A DNA stretch of 64,000 nucleotides from Megalonaias nervosa (taxonomy: Eukaryota; Mollusca; Bivalvia; Unionida; Unionidae), in the NCBI GenBank assembly GCA_016617855.1, contig JAECUM010009736.1, positions 20,508 to 84,507 of the forward strand, in the 5' to 3' direction. How positions within the stretch are numbered: position 1 is the first letter of the stretch; every line of letters starts with the position of its first letter. The notes below the pieces were generated by a model, which worked only from the letters and a program-made list of their open reading frames with translations, was not told the origin of the DNA and ran no database searches. Below are positions 32,230-44,775 of the stretch, one piece after another. The position numbers were made by a program, and so were the translations under genes.

Positions 32230-33625
32230 TCCAAATTTTTCCTATGGCGATCTTTATAGTGAAGATCAAATAATTCTTTAAAGCGATATCCTTCAACAAT
32301 TTTAGCTTTAAATACTAATACTGTATTCTTAAAAACAGAAGCAATAATGCCAATTCTAAAGATGTCCTCATATTTATGAAGATCTTCAACGTTTGTAATT
32401 TTGTTCTTTTCATCGTAAGCTCGATTAGCGGCTTTTATAATATCGTACAGATTTTTTAAAGTAGAATAAGATTTCTTTCTCGCTCAATATCTGATGCAAC
32501 CGCTTGTTGACTAATGTCCCCTGTTACAGTTGGCTCAACTGTTGTTTTACTTGCCGGAACTGGATCTTGCTGACTATCCGTCACAGTTGGCTGTAGTCTT
32601 TTTCTAATTTCATATGGATTATCAATCGACCGATGTAGTTCAGTTTGTCTGGAAGCAGAGACATCTATATACGCCACAAGTGGCATGGCTAGTATTCGGT
32701 TTTCATCCATTTCTTTTGCTTTGGTGCTCAAAATATTAAACTGATGATTGTGCCGTCCTTGCTTTATTTGATTAATGGCTTTAATGTAAAGATCGGCGAT
32801 AATACTGTGTCGGAATTTTCTAATACTTTTGTGGTAATTTTTATTTCTTGGCACTACTTCGCTGATACATTTCTGATTTTCTTCCGCTATCTCAATTAAC
32901 TGTTTAATTTTTTCATCAGCGTTGTATTCTTTCTTTAAAGTCTCGTGTACTCTTGAATCTTTCCAATTGTGTTCTTCGTTGAACGACTTATACTCGTAAT
33001 CTCTTATTTTGTTGTTTATACTTTCTAGATCATCATTGAAACTTTCTCTGTCTTGAACATCTAATCCATGCTTGTTTCTAAAAGTTTGTCTTCTAGCTTC
33101 TTCTTCCTCACGCATCTCCCTCAAAGATTTATCAATTTTATTTTCCTTTCCAGTTGTTCTTCTTTTATATCCTCCATCATCTCCATCATCTCATCCAACC
33201 TTCTTTCCTCTGGCTCAAGTGTCACACTCTGCGATAATCTTCGTTCAAGTTCTAACGGAATGTTGATCAAACCAATTTATCTCAGTTTGTCTTTTGTCAG
33301 AATTAATCGTATAATCTGTAAGTTCCTCAGACAAACTTCTTCTTTGTTCTTCATCAAATCTTGCAGTAGCGCTTGTTGTTCTTTAATTAATCCAAGTAAA
33401 CCTTTTTCCTGTAATTGTTTATGTTCTTCTTCCGATGGCGGTGAAATTTCAGGTTGTTTTCGATGTAAAGCTCCAGTAGCTGGTTTTAGAATTCTAGCTG
33501 ATTTCTCCGTGGCAATTACTTGTCCACGTCGTGATTCTTTAACTGTTTCCCTAAATTTTGCATGAGATTGAGCAATTTGTTTAGGTCTTCTATATATTTT
33601 CTGTCCTTTGCTCGTTTATCCATTA
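32230..33625 (-). pseudogene. Long charged coiled-coil protein, frameshifted
   Basis: MDKRAKDRKYIEDLNKLLNL at 33,625 opens a short frame, and a second frame carries on with QSHAKFRETVKESRRGQVIA, PSEEEHKQLQEKGLLGLI and EPEERRLDEMMEMMEDIK. A third, open for 222 codons (33,124-32,456), has EMREEEEARRQTFRNKHGLD, long Glu/Lys/Arg helices and a Thr/Pro/Val-rich linker. After its stop a fourth frame has LHKYEDIFRIGIIASVF and DLHYKDRHRKNLE to about 32,230. That is about 460 codons in total. Heptad-like charged helices suggest a scaffold or tegument-like structural protein. It lies between penton and ATPase in the virion gene block. No family recognised. Confidence 0.5.
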
Positions 33626-33769
33626 TTATTCATTAAGAGTTTGATTAATCTGTACTATAGATAATGTGTAATACAGCAGCGGAATATTGTTGGGGGATCA
33701 AAGGCAAATTTATCGAATAAGAAGAAATTAAATGTATCTTTCGTTGCCTTATGATATTGTTTAATAAAT

Positions 33770-34334
33770 TTATTTTTTTTTACGCCGCCACGTTATCGTT
33801 TGCAATATTTCTGAATTGAACGTTGTCGATTCCGGGAAATAATGTAAAGCAACTTGTATTTCGTCTAATAAATTTATCGACGTCGTAAAATCCCTGTGCG
33901 AGATAGAAATAGTTGTATTTTTTATGACATGACAGTGAAAAACAAGATCGTTTTTATTCATCTCCTCATTATTAAGTGGAATATCATCAAAAATAACTAT
34001 CTGATGCTCATCTGAGCCAAGTTGATTAACTGGAATAAGTTCCTCTGGTGGTCTAATAAAAAAAAAAAAAATCTTCACCAGCCTCAAGATCATCAGAAAG
34101 CTTGTTATTGTATTCGTTTAATAATTCGTATTTATCCTGCTGTGGATTGATTGTGTAAATATAAACTCTGTCATAGTTAAAATTATCGCCTAGCAGTAAA
34201 TTCATCAGCAAATTTGTTTTCCCTGATCCAGTTCTCCCAATAACGAGATAATGACAATCTGGCAGATCATTGTTGTGTTTATGTTGCACCAGCCGTTCTG
34301 TGTCAAAATGTAATATCGACGTTGGCTTTGTCAT
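33770..34334 (-). pseudogene. Packaging ATPase of Element II (FtsK/HerA, A32-like)
   Basis: MTKPTSILHFDTERLVQHKH at 34,334 leads to HYLVIGRTGSGKTNLLMNLL, a complete Walker A, then VYIYTINPQQDKYELLNEY. The frame breaks in a run of 13 A residues (plus strand, about 34,059-34,071). The second frame carries HQIVIFDDIPLNNEEMNKND (Walker B), HCHVIKNTTISISHRDF, where a conserved Asn/Gln-type sensor would lie, and the C-terminal FPESTTFNSEIL. This matches the packaging ATPases of Polintons and virophages, which move DNA into the capsid. Apart from the homopolymer frameshift the chain looks good, so sequence error in the A-run cannot be excluded. The fibre gene begins divergently about 60 bases away. 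Confidence 0.82.
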
Positions 34335-34394
34335 TGTTATAAACTAAGTTTATATAAAATTGTCAGACAATACACAAATAATAAGCTATTTTAC

Positions 34395-35440
34395 AAAATT
34401 TGGGACAACATTAGGAGATTCGTCGGCTGTAGGTACAACAATAACAAATGGCAACATTGATTTATCAGGCTACTTGAAAAGACAGGCAATAAAATGACAG
34501 GCTAATTGTTGATGTCAAATCAACGAGTACTAGGTTTAGAAACAAATTATTTGCCAATAACTTTTGTTAATACACAAGCTGTTAACTATGAACAACGACA
34601 ATCTGTTGACGATAACAAACTTTCATTGACAGGGAGAACTTTAAGCGATAACTTCGATATGTCAGGAAAAAAATCATAAATTTAGAAACCGCGTATCCGC
34701 CAAGAAACTTAAATCAAACCAAAGTGGTAAGTTTATTTGCAGTTGAAGTATGTGGATGGCAAAAAGCTTGATAAATCTGGTGGAACGGTCACCGGCAATA
34801 CGAATATGTCGAGTAAAAAACTTATTGGGTTGGAAACTGAGTATCCCCCAGCAAATGTTGATAATACACAAGAGGTGAGTTATGCACAACTAAAATCTGT
34901 TGACGATAACAAGCTCATTAAAGCTGGAGACACGATGGCAGGTAACCTTGTAATGAGCAATAACTCAGGAATAACTGGATTACTGATAAATTTACCACCA
35001 GCTGATGATACTAGTGTTATTAGGTTTGCTCAATTAAGAGGAGCACTGGTCTCGTATTTCATACAATCCGGTGGACCAATGTCAGGCAACCTAAATATGA
35101 GAAGTAATAAAATAACGACGACATATGTTCCGGTTGACCCTAATGATCTGACAAATAAAGTGTATGTTGACAGTATATCTGCAAAGCGAACTAAAATAAT
35201 GTTGGATATATTCCAACACTTTTTAAGGCAACTGATAATCGATTTGGGTATGAGGTAAGTGCATCGACATATTACCCTGACAATTATCCTCATCAAGCTT
35301 TCTCTGATAGACAAGAATGGGCTACTAACGGAGAAGTTGAAAACTTTTGGATTAAAATTAAATGTCCCATTGCAGTTGCTATTTGTCAATTTGATTTGTG
35401 AGGTCGATTAAACTCTAGTGTAGGTCGAATTTATATATAT
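34395..35440 (+). pseudogene. Fibre-like protein with GDTMxG repeats and discoidin-like C-terminus
   Basis: At least four repeats of about 45-50 residues share a G(D/G)xMxGxLxMxxxKIxGL core: KTGNKMTG (about 34,480), GGTVTGNTNMSSKKLIGLE (34,783), GDTMAGNLVMSNNSGITGLL (34,930) and GGPMSGNLNMRSNKI (35,070), each followed by a PPxxx(D/N)T and Y/FAQL element. After YVDS and a frame change near 35,225 comes YEVSASTYYPDN, QEWATNGEVENFWIKIKCP and GRLNSSVGRIYI, which resembles an F5/8 type C (discoidin) carbohydrate-binding fold. GDTMxG repeats are known from phage tail fibres. A host-attachment role is inferred. Stops and the frame change break it, and it runs off into non-coding DNA. Confidence 0.65.
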
Positions 35441-35444
35441 GCAT

Positions 35445-36280
35445 CGTGTTGTTAGGAAAGGCCACGTTCCCTCGATGGATCTGTTTGCTTGAGTTTGCAC
35501 AGGAGGACAAAATTTGGGACGCAGTTTATGGACTGATTTCGGGTTGTTTTGTTTCTGCTTTTTATCGTGGAGAGGAAGTTTAGAATTTAAGAACGGAATT
35601 CACGCTGCTTGCTTGAAGAAACGTAACAAAACTGATGTTGACCGTATTGAGCATTATTTTATCATACGCAATCTTCATTTAAGTTATGATAATGATATCC
35701 AATATATCTGCATTTCATGAAATGATGCTTCACTGTCAGACAATTAAAGCTCTAGCCTTCATGTTTACACTACACCTAAAATCTGCGTTAAACAATAATT
35801 CTGGACCGGTCGCTGCCCTGATCGATAAAAGTGCAGCAATTAAATAACCAGAATGTTCTAATTATTAAGCTTCTGTCAAAGTTGTTTGTACCATAGATTG
35901 ATAAAAAGAACTTACTTCAAATACCCACCTCACCACAGTACTACTTCCCCTACATCCCACTTTTTGGTCGAGAGACATGTGCAATTCATCTCGTCATTAT
36001 CACGAACGGACCTACATCTTGGCCTGTAAGTTACAACGCTTTTTATGAGTCAGCGTTGTTACGTTATGGAACAGAAAGAATTGTCCTCCGTGTGAATAAG
36101 TTTGTTCCTTCGGATCTAACGATGAAAATTATTCAGACTACATCTTCTGAATTGAGCACTGCTAAGATACTTGCAACTAAACATAATTATTTAAAACTCG
36201 CCTGTCTAACTCGTTGAGTAGCTCTGACCTAAGTAATTAATCTTCCTTGGTTATAAAGTTACGGTAGAGTAGCCTCCGAG
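35445..36280. other. Right flank of Element II and P450 5' region
   Basis: No gene is recognised between the end of the fibre remnant and the P450 ATG. The last 85 bases before 36,281 (AACTCGTTGAGTAGCTCTGACC and TCTTCCTTGGTTATAAA) match the region just upstream of the other P450 at about 63,515-63,590, so they are duplicated P450 5' sequence, probably promoter and leader. Confidence 0.5.
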
Positions 36281-37545
36281 ATGTATACAACTATATTTGG
36301 TCTTACACTTTCCACGATTCTCGGATTATTCAATGTTTTTTTTTTTGTTTGGTATCCTATTCTTGAGACAGCACAATCGTGGAAAAATGCCACTAGGGCC
36401 TGCCTGGATCCCTCTGGTGGGTAATAGAAGGAAGCTGAGGTGTGACTCAAATTTCACAATATCCCTAAGAAGGGTACAGAAGAAATATGGTGACATCTAT
36501 AAATTGTACCTAGGACCCAGTCCAACTATACGAGAGATCTTCATCAAACGTGGGGTAGAGTTTTCAGACAGACCAGCTCCCAATCTTGTGGCAATTATTC
36601 TTAATGGCGGAGAAAGGTCATCGTTCTTTTTGTCTTCGCCTCTTTCTATCTTTTTCTCTTCCTCTCTCTGCATATTATGGTTTCAAATCTATAGTGTTTT
36701 AAGCCCGTGCAAACGACAATTCGAACTTTATAATGCGACAGTCATCTAATTTGGAATCTCAATATATAGAAAACAATCTTACGGATCTTATAAAACCATC
36801 AAATATATTAGGCTTATAGAGTTTACATAATTTCAGTTACTTTGAGCAGTGATCCGACACGTCTCTGTTAATTTATTGCCTCGTAAGCATAACTGGAAAG
36901 ACGAAGTCTTCACCACATTCAACATGGTTGCCATCTTTATTAAAGAAACTCAAACATATATTTATTACATTCTACAACGAATCTCAATAACAGTTATTGC
37001 TTGAATTTTTTAACAGGTATCACAGCGGTTTTGGGTGACACGTGGAAGAATGAAAGGAAGTTTGTTCTTGTGACTCCTCGACTTTTTGTTATTCGGAATG
37101 TCGAAACTCGAAGATAAACTTCATACGGAAGTAAAGCTCCTTCTGTCCGAAATAGAAACACGCAACCAAATTCCTTTTCAAATGGTGGCCCCTATTCAGA
37201 CAAGTGTTGGAAAAGTTATTTTACATCTCGTTTTCTGTGGTCACTTCAGCCACGAAGATCCCAGTTTTAAAAACACTGATGGATGGTTTCAATTCCTTTC
37301 TACAGTTCGTCTGAGTTGGATCTCCGGCGATATTCTGGCTCATACTAAGATTCGTTCAAGGAGATTTCTTTGGGTCTGAAACATTATTCAAAAAAATGCA
37401 AGAGGTAAAAGATTTTGTGAATTAACTAATTGAGGAACACGTGAAAAAGTTTAACGATGGAAATATCGAGGATTTCGTTGATGCTTTTATAACAGAAATG
37501 AAGAAGGAGAAAGATGGAGAAAAGAATAGCTTTTTACAAGTAAGG
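36281..37545 (+). pseudogene. CYP2-type cytochrome P450, exons 1-3 region, broken
   Basis: The ATG at 36,281 begins a hydrophobic anchor, but the frame is lost in a run of 11 T (36,336-36,346). The continuing frame has the hinge GKMPLGPAWIPLVGNRRKL, QKKYGDIYKLYLGPSP and IREIFIKRGVEFSDRPAP. Compared with the copy at 63,593 it lacks about eight residues between GPSP and IREIF. After an intron, a TTTTTTAACAG acceptor at 37,016 starts GITAVLGDTWKNERKFVL. A frameshift near 37,085 leads to FGMSKLEDKLHTEVKLLLSE and ILHLVFCGHFSHEDP. A further stretch with GSETLFKKMQEVKDFVN, a stop, and NIEDFVDAFITEMKKEK ends at a CAAGTAAGG donor (37,541). CYP2-clan enzymes are microsomal haem monooxygenases; the haem-binding exons are absent here. 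Non-functional. Confidence 0.8.
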
Positions 37546-40500
37546 AAATATTTAGCCTTTGACATCGAACCATTTTATTGTCACTACCAAAATATGAAAA
37601 CTATCAAATGAACCTATTAGCAATGTCCTTTCGAGGCAGGTATATGGACAATGTCCTTGATGAACACGTGTGTCCTTTTGAAGAAGGACCATGTGCTTTA
37701 TAAGCATATGTTCTTTTCAATAGGGATATTGTCATTTATGAGAACATGCCCATTTAGAAGAAGCATTCTCGTTTATGGATTAATGTGATTTTAATGGGCT
37801 AATTTATTCTTTATGAAAAGATGTACGCTGTCAACAGAACATGTCTTTTAGGAGCGGGATTCATTTATAGGTGGAATATTTTCCCGTATAAATTCATCTT
37901 TTCTGACGATAATATATAGACAAAGGACCGTAATTAATTGACCACTAACTGCCTTTGCTGCCAACATGTGGCACTAGTTTTAAGCTATCTGCAGTAAACT
38001 AAGAGATCCATTCACTTGTACTCCCTAAACCAACGTGATATTTGTGCTATTGTTATCCCATCTATTGAGGCTTACGTTAATTTCGGACTTATTATTACTC
38101 AACAAGTAATATTATTATTACATTTAATTTGGAGTGTTTGCTGCTTTACTCGTATGGTTATATGTGACGTACATATGTATTTTGCAATTGATCTTAGTCC
38201 AAATTTACGTTAATTGTAAAACTGTAAGCAACATAATACATACCTAACATCTATCTGCGATGATACATTAAATATTCTGATCATTACTATTGAAGGTAAA
38301 CATCTTTATTTTAATCAGAGTCTAGCAAGTTATTTTTCCACTTTAAAAGTCATAAACTTGTTGACAAATTTAAATGGTTTGGAAATAAGAATGACCTACA
38401 TCCTGGGTCTATTATTATTTCTTAATTGCTTTTATTTCAATGTTGTTTACCTTAACATCCTAAGTGGAATCAGTCTTAACGTACTGTTCAGTTTTCAATC
38501 TGGGCGGTTTTATTTCTTTAAACCATTCACTGGAATGAATAAGTGCTCATTAATGCTAAATCCTTAATCTGCTATTATAGTGAATTCAGTCAATGATATT
38601 TTGGATTATATTATTCTGGTACATCAAAACCTTTCAACACATCACTACATTCCAGGTCATTAGCACATTCGATACTATTGGCACATCATCACATTCAATA
38701 TTGAAATTTATTTTGAACACCACTGCAAAATCAGGATCACCTCTTTACATTTGGACTTCTGATAGAACTATTAGGATTATGTGGGATTTAATTCACAATA
38801 CTGTAATCCTTTTAAATTTTACTTTGTATTATATGGAAATAAATTATTTGTTGAATTGTCTAAGTTTGCTGGTTTTCGCTCCGTTTTGTTCCCTAGATTA
38901 AGACAACACATTTTTAAACAAACATTTTCGACCAAATTTAAGTGAACCTTTTTCACCTACGTGGACTTGTTCTCTGCGTTCTATGACTGCTTGGTCAACA
39001 CAGCTACATTGTAGTAGAAAAGCGTGTTTGTAGTTCGTCTTCGCGTATGCTATTTATTGAACAGCCCCAATATAGCGGGTGTGTCTGATATTATTAACGA
39101 TCTTTCTTTCTTTTATTTCTTCGTCCTCTCAGAACCATCACACTAAGTGTAAGAAATTCAAAGCCAGCGAAGATTTAATTGATTGTTGCTTCGCTTGTAT
39201 AAAGTAGTTATTTTCGGCTGCATGCAACACGTGCGCCACATTTTCAGAAACTGCACTGTCGACAGTTCTAAGGAAAACTTCAAAGAACAGGGATCAACTT
39301 AGAAAATGTAAGACTAAGAGTATTGATGTCTTGAGGATTCACCCTAATAAAATTTTTGGTTCTGCCTGATGAGCCTCGCCATTGACCCCCTTCGCAAACA
39401 GAGCTAATTTGATCGTTTATTTTGATACTGTTACATTTAGGTAAATGGAGGAAGCTGCACGTGCGTTGTTCTGTACAGCAAGCGACAACAGTTTATTAGT
39501 TCTGGCCACGTTTTCCCGGTCCGTCCGACTTAGTCTGTTTCAAGGGAGAATGTCTGCACTCTGGGGGAGTGCCTACCCACTTCTTGGAGGGCAAACGGGA
39601 GTAGCCCCACCCCACCCCACCCGTGCGTATACGAGTATGGCCTTGGAGCCTGTAAATCATTGTGAATGAGTTTTATGAATGACATGTATGAGCCATGCCC
39701 TATAACCGCACCTCCGTTTGATGCCATACCGTTCAGTGATCGTTGTAACAAGATAACCGAGTTGGGATTTCGGATTCACAACAGAACACTTTTGATGGTG
39801 ACACAAATACAATGTTTATTGCTATATGGCTTGAATGAGAAAAGAATATTGATTAATACGTGCGTGTTTAAGATCCAAATATTGGACACATTAACATAAT
39901 ACGAACGAACCTAACAATGCAACAAATATAAATACAAATAAATGACCTGACACAAGGGCAATGGTGAACAATTCACGGTAATTTCACACGATGAAAACAA
40001 TGGATATTTTACTCAATAGTAAAAATGATGTATTCACTCAACTAATGAAAAATGAGATCTTTACTCAAATAGTAAATTGATGAATTGATTGGGCAGATAT
40101 CATACAAAAATATCTTTACACTCCCAAAAACAATGGGTATAACAAAACCCCGAAATTAGCCCACGGCTCAAATATTACATGCATGGAATAATACAAAACA
40201 CTCCAACCGATATCACACTTGGCTACCAGTCACACCGGTCAATCAAGCAAGTATCATTATAGGTAGTCACCGACCACCATTCAATTCCTTGGTCAATCAA
40301 GCAATCAGCGCCCACCAATTTGGTCTGCAACGCCCGATCACCTACTACTCGACCAGCAACACTGTTCACTCAGATTACGGCTCCTATAGTTAACTTCTAT
40401 GGTTAGCTCTATGGCTGGTACCACGTCGACTACGATCACCATGGATCACTCTGGACAGCTGAAAATACATCTAACACCGTGTGCAACGCATGACACGGCA

Positions 40501-41400
40501 TATGCGATAAAGCGTAACGACATTATATATGGTCAGTTATACAAATCACATTATCGGTACAATATTACAAAACAATAAACAGGTTGAGAAGTGAACCTGT
40601 GTCCGATAAGATTCCTATGGTGTTAAACGTTTCTTAAGAAAATGCAGCTTTATATTGCTAATATAAATCTCTTGCTATGTAACAAACAGGAATAGAAAAT
40701 ACTTCCGTTATGTCACGCAACCCAAAGCTACATAGAAAATGTACAAAAATAAACGTGGTGGTATTATAGCTGTAACTTACATTTTACACAGGAAATAATA
40801 TACATAAGAAATTAATAAATTGCATACCGCTACAGCTGACGATGTGCAAGTCCCTAAGTAGACTGCTTACTGACAAGACGTTCCGTAATGTGAAGATATC
40901 ACTTTACTGTTAGGCATTTATATACATACGATGTAGCCGTGCTAGATGTAAATAGGTTGTTCTCATCGAGCGGCAGGGATGATCCGAAGTCACCATTTCG
41001 AAATATTGTACAATATACAAAAATCTCCCTCGGGTATCTTTGTACACAAAAAACGAAACCAGAGTACGTGCTTTTAATAAATAGAGGGATTTATACAATT
41101 CCGTGACAATCGTATGGATTCCGTTGTGTATCGTTCAATGCCGTGGAATGCTAACTTTGCCGGCGATCTATTTGATAGATTAGTCCGTTCGCCTTTCTCG
41201 ACCACATCCCTGGTAGTATCATACCCTTCACTATCGTTTGTACGACTAACTCCAGTACCCCTCGATATTAATCTCGACAAGCTTTCGGAGCTGATCCGGG
41301 TACTCCATCCTACGAATATGGCTAGCCGTTTACTCACGGTACCGTGACAGCATTAGAGTTGACCGTATATGTCTTCGACTATGCAATATCTGGATTTAGA
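37545..41400. other. Non-coding stretch after the P450 remnant
   Basis: No gene is supported. It holds copy 2 of the dispersed repeat (about 38,826-38,885), AT-rich DNA, and short chance frames (39,445-39,669, 41,074-41,347). The segment 39,430-39,780 is less AT-rich, with a run CCCCACCCCACCCCACCC near 39,606-39,623, and may be a transposon remnant; I could not identify it. Confidence 0.45.
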
Positions 41401-43860
41401 TCTTGATCCTGACCAGAATGATCCACATATTTGAGTGGGAATGAACCGGATAGTTTACACTCAGATCCCACCCTGGATAGGACTGACTATAGATTTAAAG
41501 CAGCTACAGAGAAAATTTATCGGAACTCAGAATGTCTGCCGTCTCAATCTTCTGTCCCAGTCGTTAATGGTGATGCGAAAATCAGCAACGTTTCATCTCC
41601 TCCTGCAGTCGGAAAACAAATTTCAAAGGTAGTTGAAGAGAGACTTTCTGTGAAGATAAAAAGCCCAAGCAATTCCAAGCCTTTTTTTAAGAATCAACTA
41701 AAAACGTTATTTGCATCTCGCTGCTATAAGACTTATCCCAACGCCTTCTCTATAGATCTCTCGGAGTTAGACAAAAACTAAGTCGCTGTAGGAATTTCCC
41801 TTTCATCGCTCTACGCAACAACATTCGACTTATAAATAATGTCATATTCACCCTCAAAAACGTGATGGAAGGTAACTAGAGGATGCGGGATCGTTCGCTT
41901 CTCATCCAATAAACCATCAGCGACCGCGAACCTGCACGCGGAGATTATCTGTTGTGCAGTATTGTAGGCAGTCATTTCTCGGAGTTTGGAAACACAATTT
42001 CTCTGCCCCAAGCTTCTCCTCTCTCACCGGGAAAGTGTGTCCCCATCCGCCAGCAGACATCTATCCGGTAAACGCCAGACTCTAATTTTTCAAACAGTTC
42101 TGGATCGATCTCATTCCGGCAGGCGAGTTGGAGATCCCAATTGTATCCGGCTTGCTGAGGCTTCGGGTCTCGTTTGCGAACCCCCTCCCATTCGTCATCT
42201 CTAATTTCTGACGGAAATACCTTCGGAACTGATAAAGGATACACCTTTACCACAGAAGATTAGAGCGCTCACCGAAAGCGGGCGTTTGTGAGTGTCTGGA
42301 ACGTACAATCTCGAGGGTTTTGTTCCAATATTTTTCTTGCCAATAGCAAACTCAGACCAGTCATCAACTTCAATCATATAAATCAGTTCATACGTCAACC
42401 AAAATGCAAGACTGAGACCGCCAGATGAGTCCATTTATCCATCCATCCGAAAGAATGTTCAATCAGTCTGCATCTCACAGACGCATATTCTCGCTTTGCT
42501 ATTAATCCGTCTTGACCCAGATTCCTGCAGTTCGCTCACCTACTAAAGTGTAATCATTTTCACGTCCTTCCCTTCGGTTTAAACATAAGGCATCGTGCCT
42601 TTAAGACACTACTCATCTCCGTCGTCTCCCTGTTCCGTGCAACAGCATCTACTCCCACGGCGACGTATTTACATTACACCATCTCGAAACATTTAGTTAA
42701 CTTATAATCTAGGCAAAGAAAAGAACCATATCTTTAACTTTTTACATCACCTATGATTTCTGATTAATTGGAAAGAGTCCGTTATTCGTTCGTCCTAACA
42801 TTTCTTCTATCTGGGTATGAAATTTCTTTCTCACCTAAACCTGACACATCTTCTCTCACTCAGGTGGTCCAAGTCGTCGATCTAGCAGTCTATTTCCACC
42901 AAGAAATGGATTACAGCCCGGGAGTTTCTGCATGTCCTGGGATTTATCATTGCTTCAGCGGATCTTATCTTCCTCGTTTGCTTCTACATCCACCCTTTGC
43001 AGATGGCTTTACTCTCTAAATGGCACCCCTTTCAAATGGTCCTTCCATCCGACGGTTTTTTTTTATCAGATTTGCCAGCTATGTCAGCGTCTGATTTTCG
43101 ATCTTTTCGAATCAAGGTGGAAGCAAAATCTGCCCAACATCATTTGGTCAGTCGATGCTCGTTTCTCTCGCTTGGGAGAGTCTGGATTAACGATCTTCTT
43201 AAGCTAGTGATAAATATACCCATGAATATTCAATCGAGGCAGAATTGTCTCAAGTGGAATCGGACCCATGCGTTCCATCTTTGCCAGGCCTGCCTTCTCC
43301 AAATGAATGTTTTTTTGTTTGCTTGTTTTTCTGGAGCATTGCATAAAAATACATTCAACCCTATTGTTTTGGAAAGAATTGACAGGCTTGAAGATCTTTA
43401 ACTTTAATGGCTTACGATCAGAAGTAGCTTCGTATTTAGGGACTGGTGCAATGTCATATCGTCTCAGTGAGTTCCTCTTGCCCACCAGTAGATGAGATTT
43501 TTGTTTGGCTGTTCGAGGAGAAAACGTGTTCTCCGATTACTGTTATGTGCTACCGTTCTGTCATACCGAATACGTTCCGTCAAGATGGCATGGAGCATCT
43601 TGGTCATAGCAAAGATCCCTTATACTTGTTGTCCAAGTCTGACTTGCACTGGCCTAAATCACTCACTTTGTATCTTAAGCGGATTTTTTCCTGGGACCTG
43701 TTTTGGCTGAATGCAAATAATTTCGAGGATTTGGCAATGCTTTTGCTGAAGCTCCTCGCGTACAAAACCGGTTTCCATATAAAATTAACATCTACATGCC
43801 GAGTCAGTGAATTACATACCTTTCGTTGACCTCACATCCTCAAGTCGCACACGCCTGAAT
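41400..43860 (+). mobile_element. DIRS-order retroelement, decayed (gag-like, RT, tyrosine recombinase)
   Basis: A 116-codon frame at 41,431-41,781 (Ser/Lys-rich) may be the end of a gag-like protein. From about 42,190 frames with stops give FCSNIFL, LRPVINFNHINQFI, SLHLTDAYSRFAINPS and FHVLPFGLN, the fingers-palm order of a reverse transcriptase in which LTDAY carries the first catalytic Asp. The frame at 43,446-43,829 contains EIFVWLFEEKTCSPITVMCY, RSVIPNTFRQ and YKTGFHIKLTSTCRVSELHT, the N-terminal core-binding domain and first catalytic-Arg region of the tyrosine recombinases that DIRS elements use instead of a DDE integrase. Split direct repeats were not found. Multiple stops; fossil. 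Confidence 0.6.
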
Positions 43861-44525
43861 GCAAGCCCGCGAGCTAATCGTTCATAAAGTTTACTATGAG
43901 GCGCTCTTACCAGAGGGTATTTATGTGGGTGGAAGACTTTAACCTATCAGTATTACATCAAAGCACTATTATCAAACTACTATACCAGTAATGATTATGG
44001 TTTTTTTGTCCGAAACGATACGAGTGGAGCCTCTTAAATGAAGATCTCTGTACTTTTGCAAACATACAAACACTTATTCGATTTTCAATGTCTGTAAATT
44101 AGGGTTGTTAACGCTCTGGTTATGTATCTGTGGTCAGAGTCGTTGATGGGTTTCCATTTTTCCAACACGTGTCGCACTCACTCATGGTAATTGTTTTATC
44201 TTTGATAAAAATTGAATATAAAATTGGTAATTGAAGTGAGACTGCTTTGTTCCGCCTCGAAACGTTCTGAATAGCCAGATGAAGCCGTAACGAGATTATT
44301 TACAGAGCTGTTAGCAACACTGGTTACCATTGATATGGTTCCAACAACAATAGCTGGCGTGGTTCCGATTTCCGCCGTACCGATCTTCCTCCAATAGCAT
44401 CTACAATTCTAGCCGTGACTTTGCTTTCTCTTGGTTAGCTCATCTCGCAGCTGTTGTTCTGCTTGGGCTGTATTTACAGGTAACTAACACAGAGGTTCTT
44501 TCAGAGTTATTCTATTAATAAGGTG

Positions 44526-44531
44526 ATTATT

Positions 44532-44574
<43 letters not shown>

Positions 44575-44578
44575 TTCG
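44526..44578 (+). repeat. (ATT)n microsatellite
   Basis: About 53 bases of ATT repeats with one AGT interruption, in otherwise unremarkable AT-rich DNA. Confidence 0.9.
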
Positions 44579-44710
44579 ATAGGCTGACCTTCTTCAGGTG
44601 CAACACTCATCACACTATACAGCTATTTTTTGTTGCTTATACAACAGTCTCACGTTGCTCTTTCAGTGGATCCGGCGATTGTGCGTTAATGTGGCATGGC
44701 TTTATGTTTA

Positions 44711-44775
44711 TTGTTACGTGTAGGCTCGTACAATAATAACAAGAGAAAAGAGTGAAGCCAACAAGCTTTGTATAT
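44711..44775 (-). repeat. Dispersed repeat, copy 3 of 3 (inverted)
   Basis: The reverse complement, ACAAAGCTTGTTGGCTTCAC through TACGAGCCTACACGTAACAA, repeats 13,318-13,381 with only a few differences. It lies 31 kb away in the opposite orientation. Confidence 0.6.

Noticed and set aside
33068..33565. Plus-strand Ser/Leu-rich frame of 165 codons
   Set aside because: It is antisense to the Glu/Lys-rich coiled-coil gene, whose segments join a larger minus-strand gene.
21900..35450. Terminal inverted repeats of Element II
   Set aside because: No convincing match between the two presumed ends was found by eye. A reverse-complement alignment of 21,000-22,300 with 35,300-36,200 would settle it.
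42997..43401. 134-codon plus-strand frame as an independent gene
   Set aside because: It lies between the RT and recombinase parts of the DIRS-type fossil and is probably its decayed RNase H region in a shifted frame.
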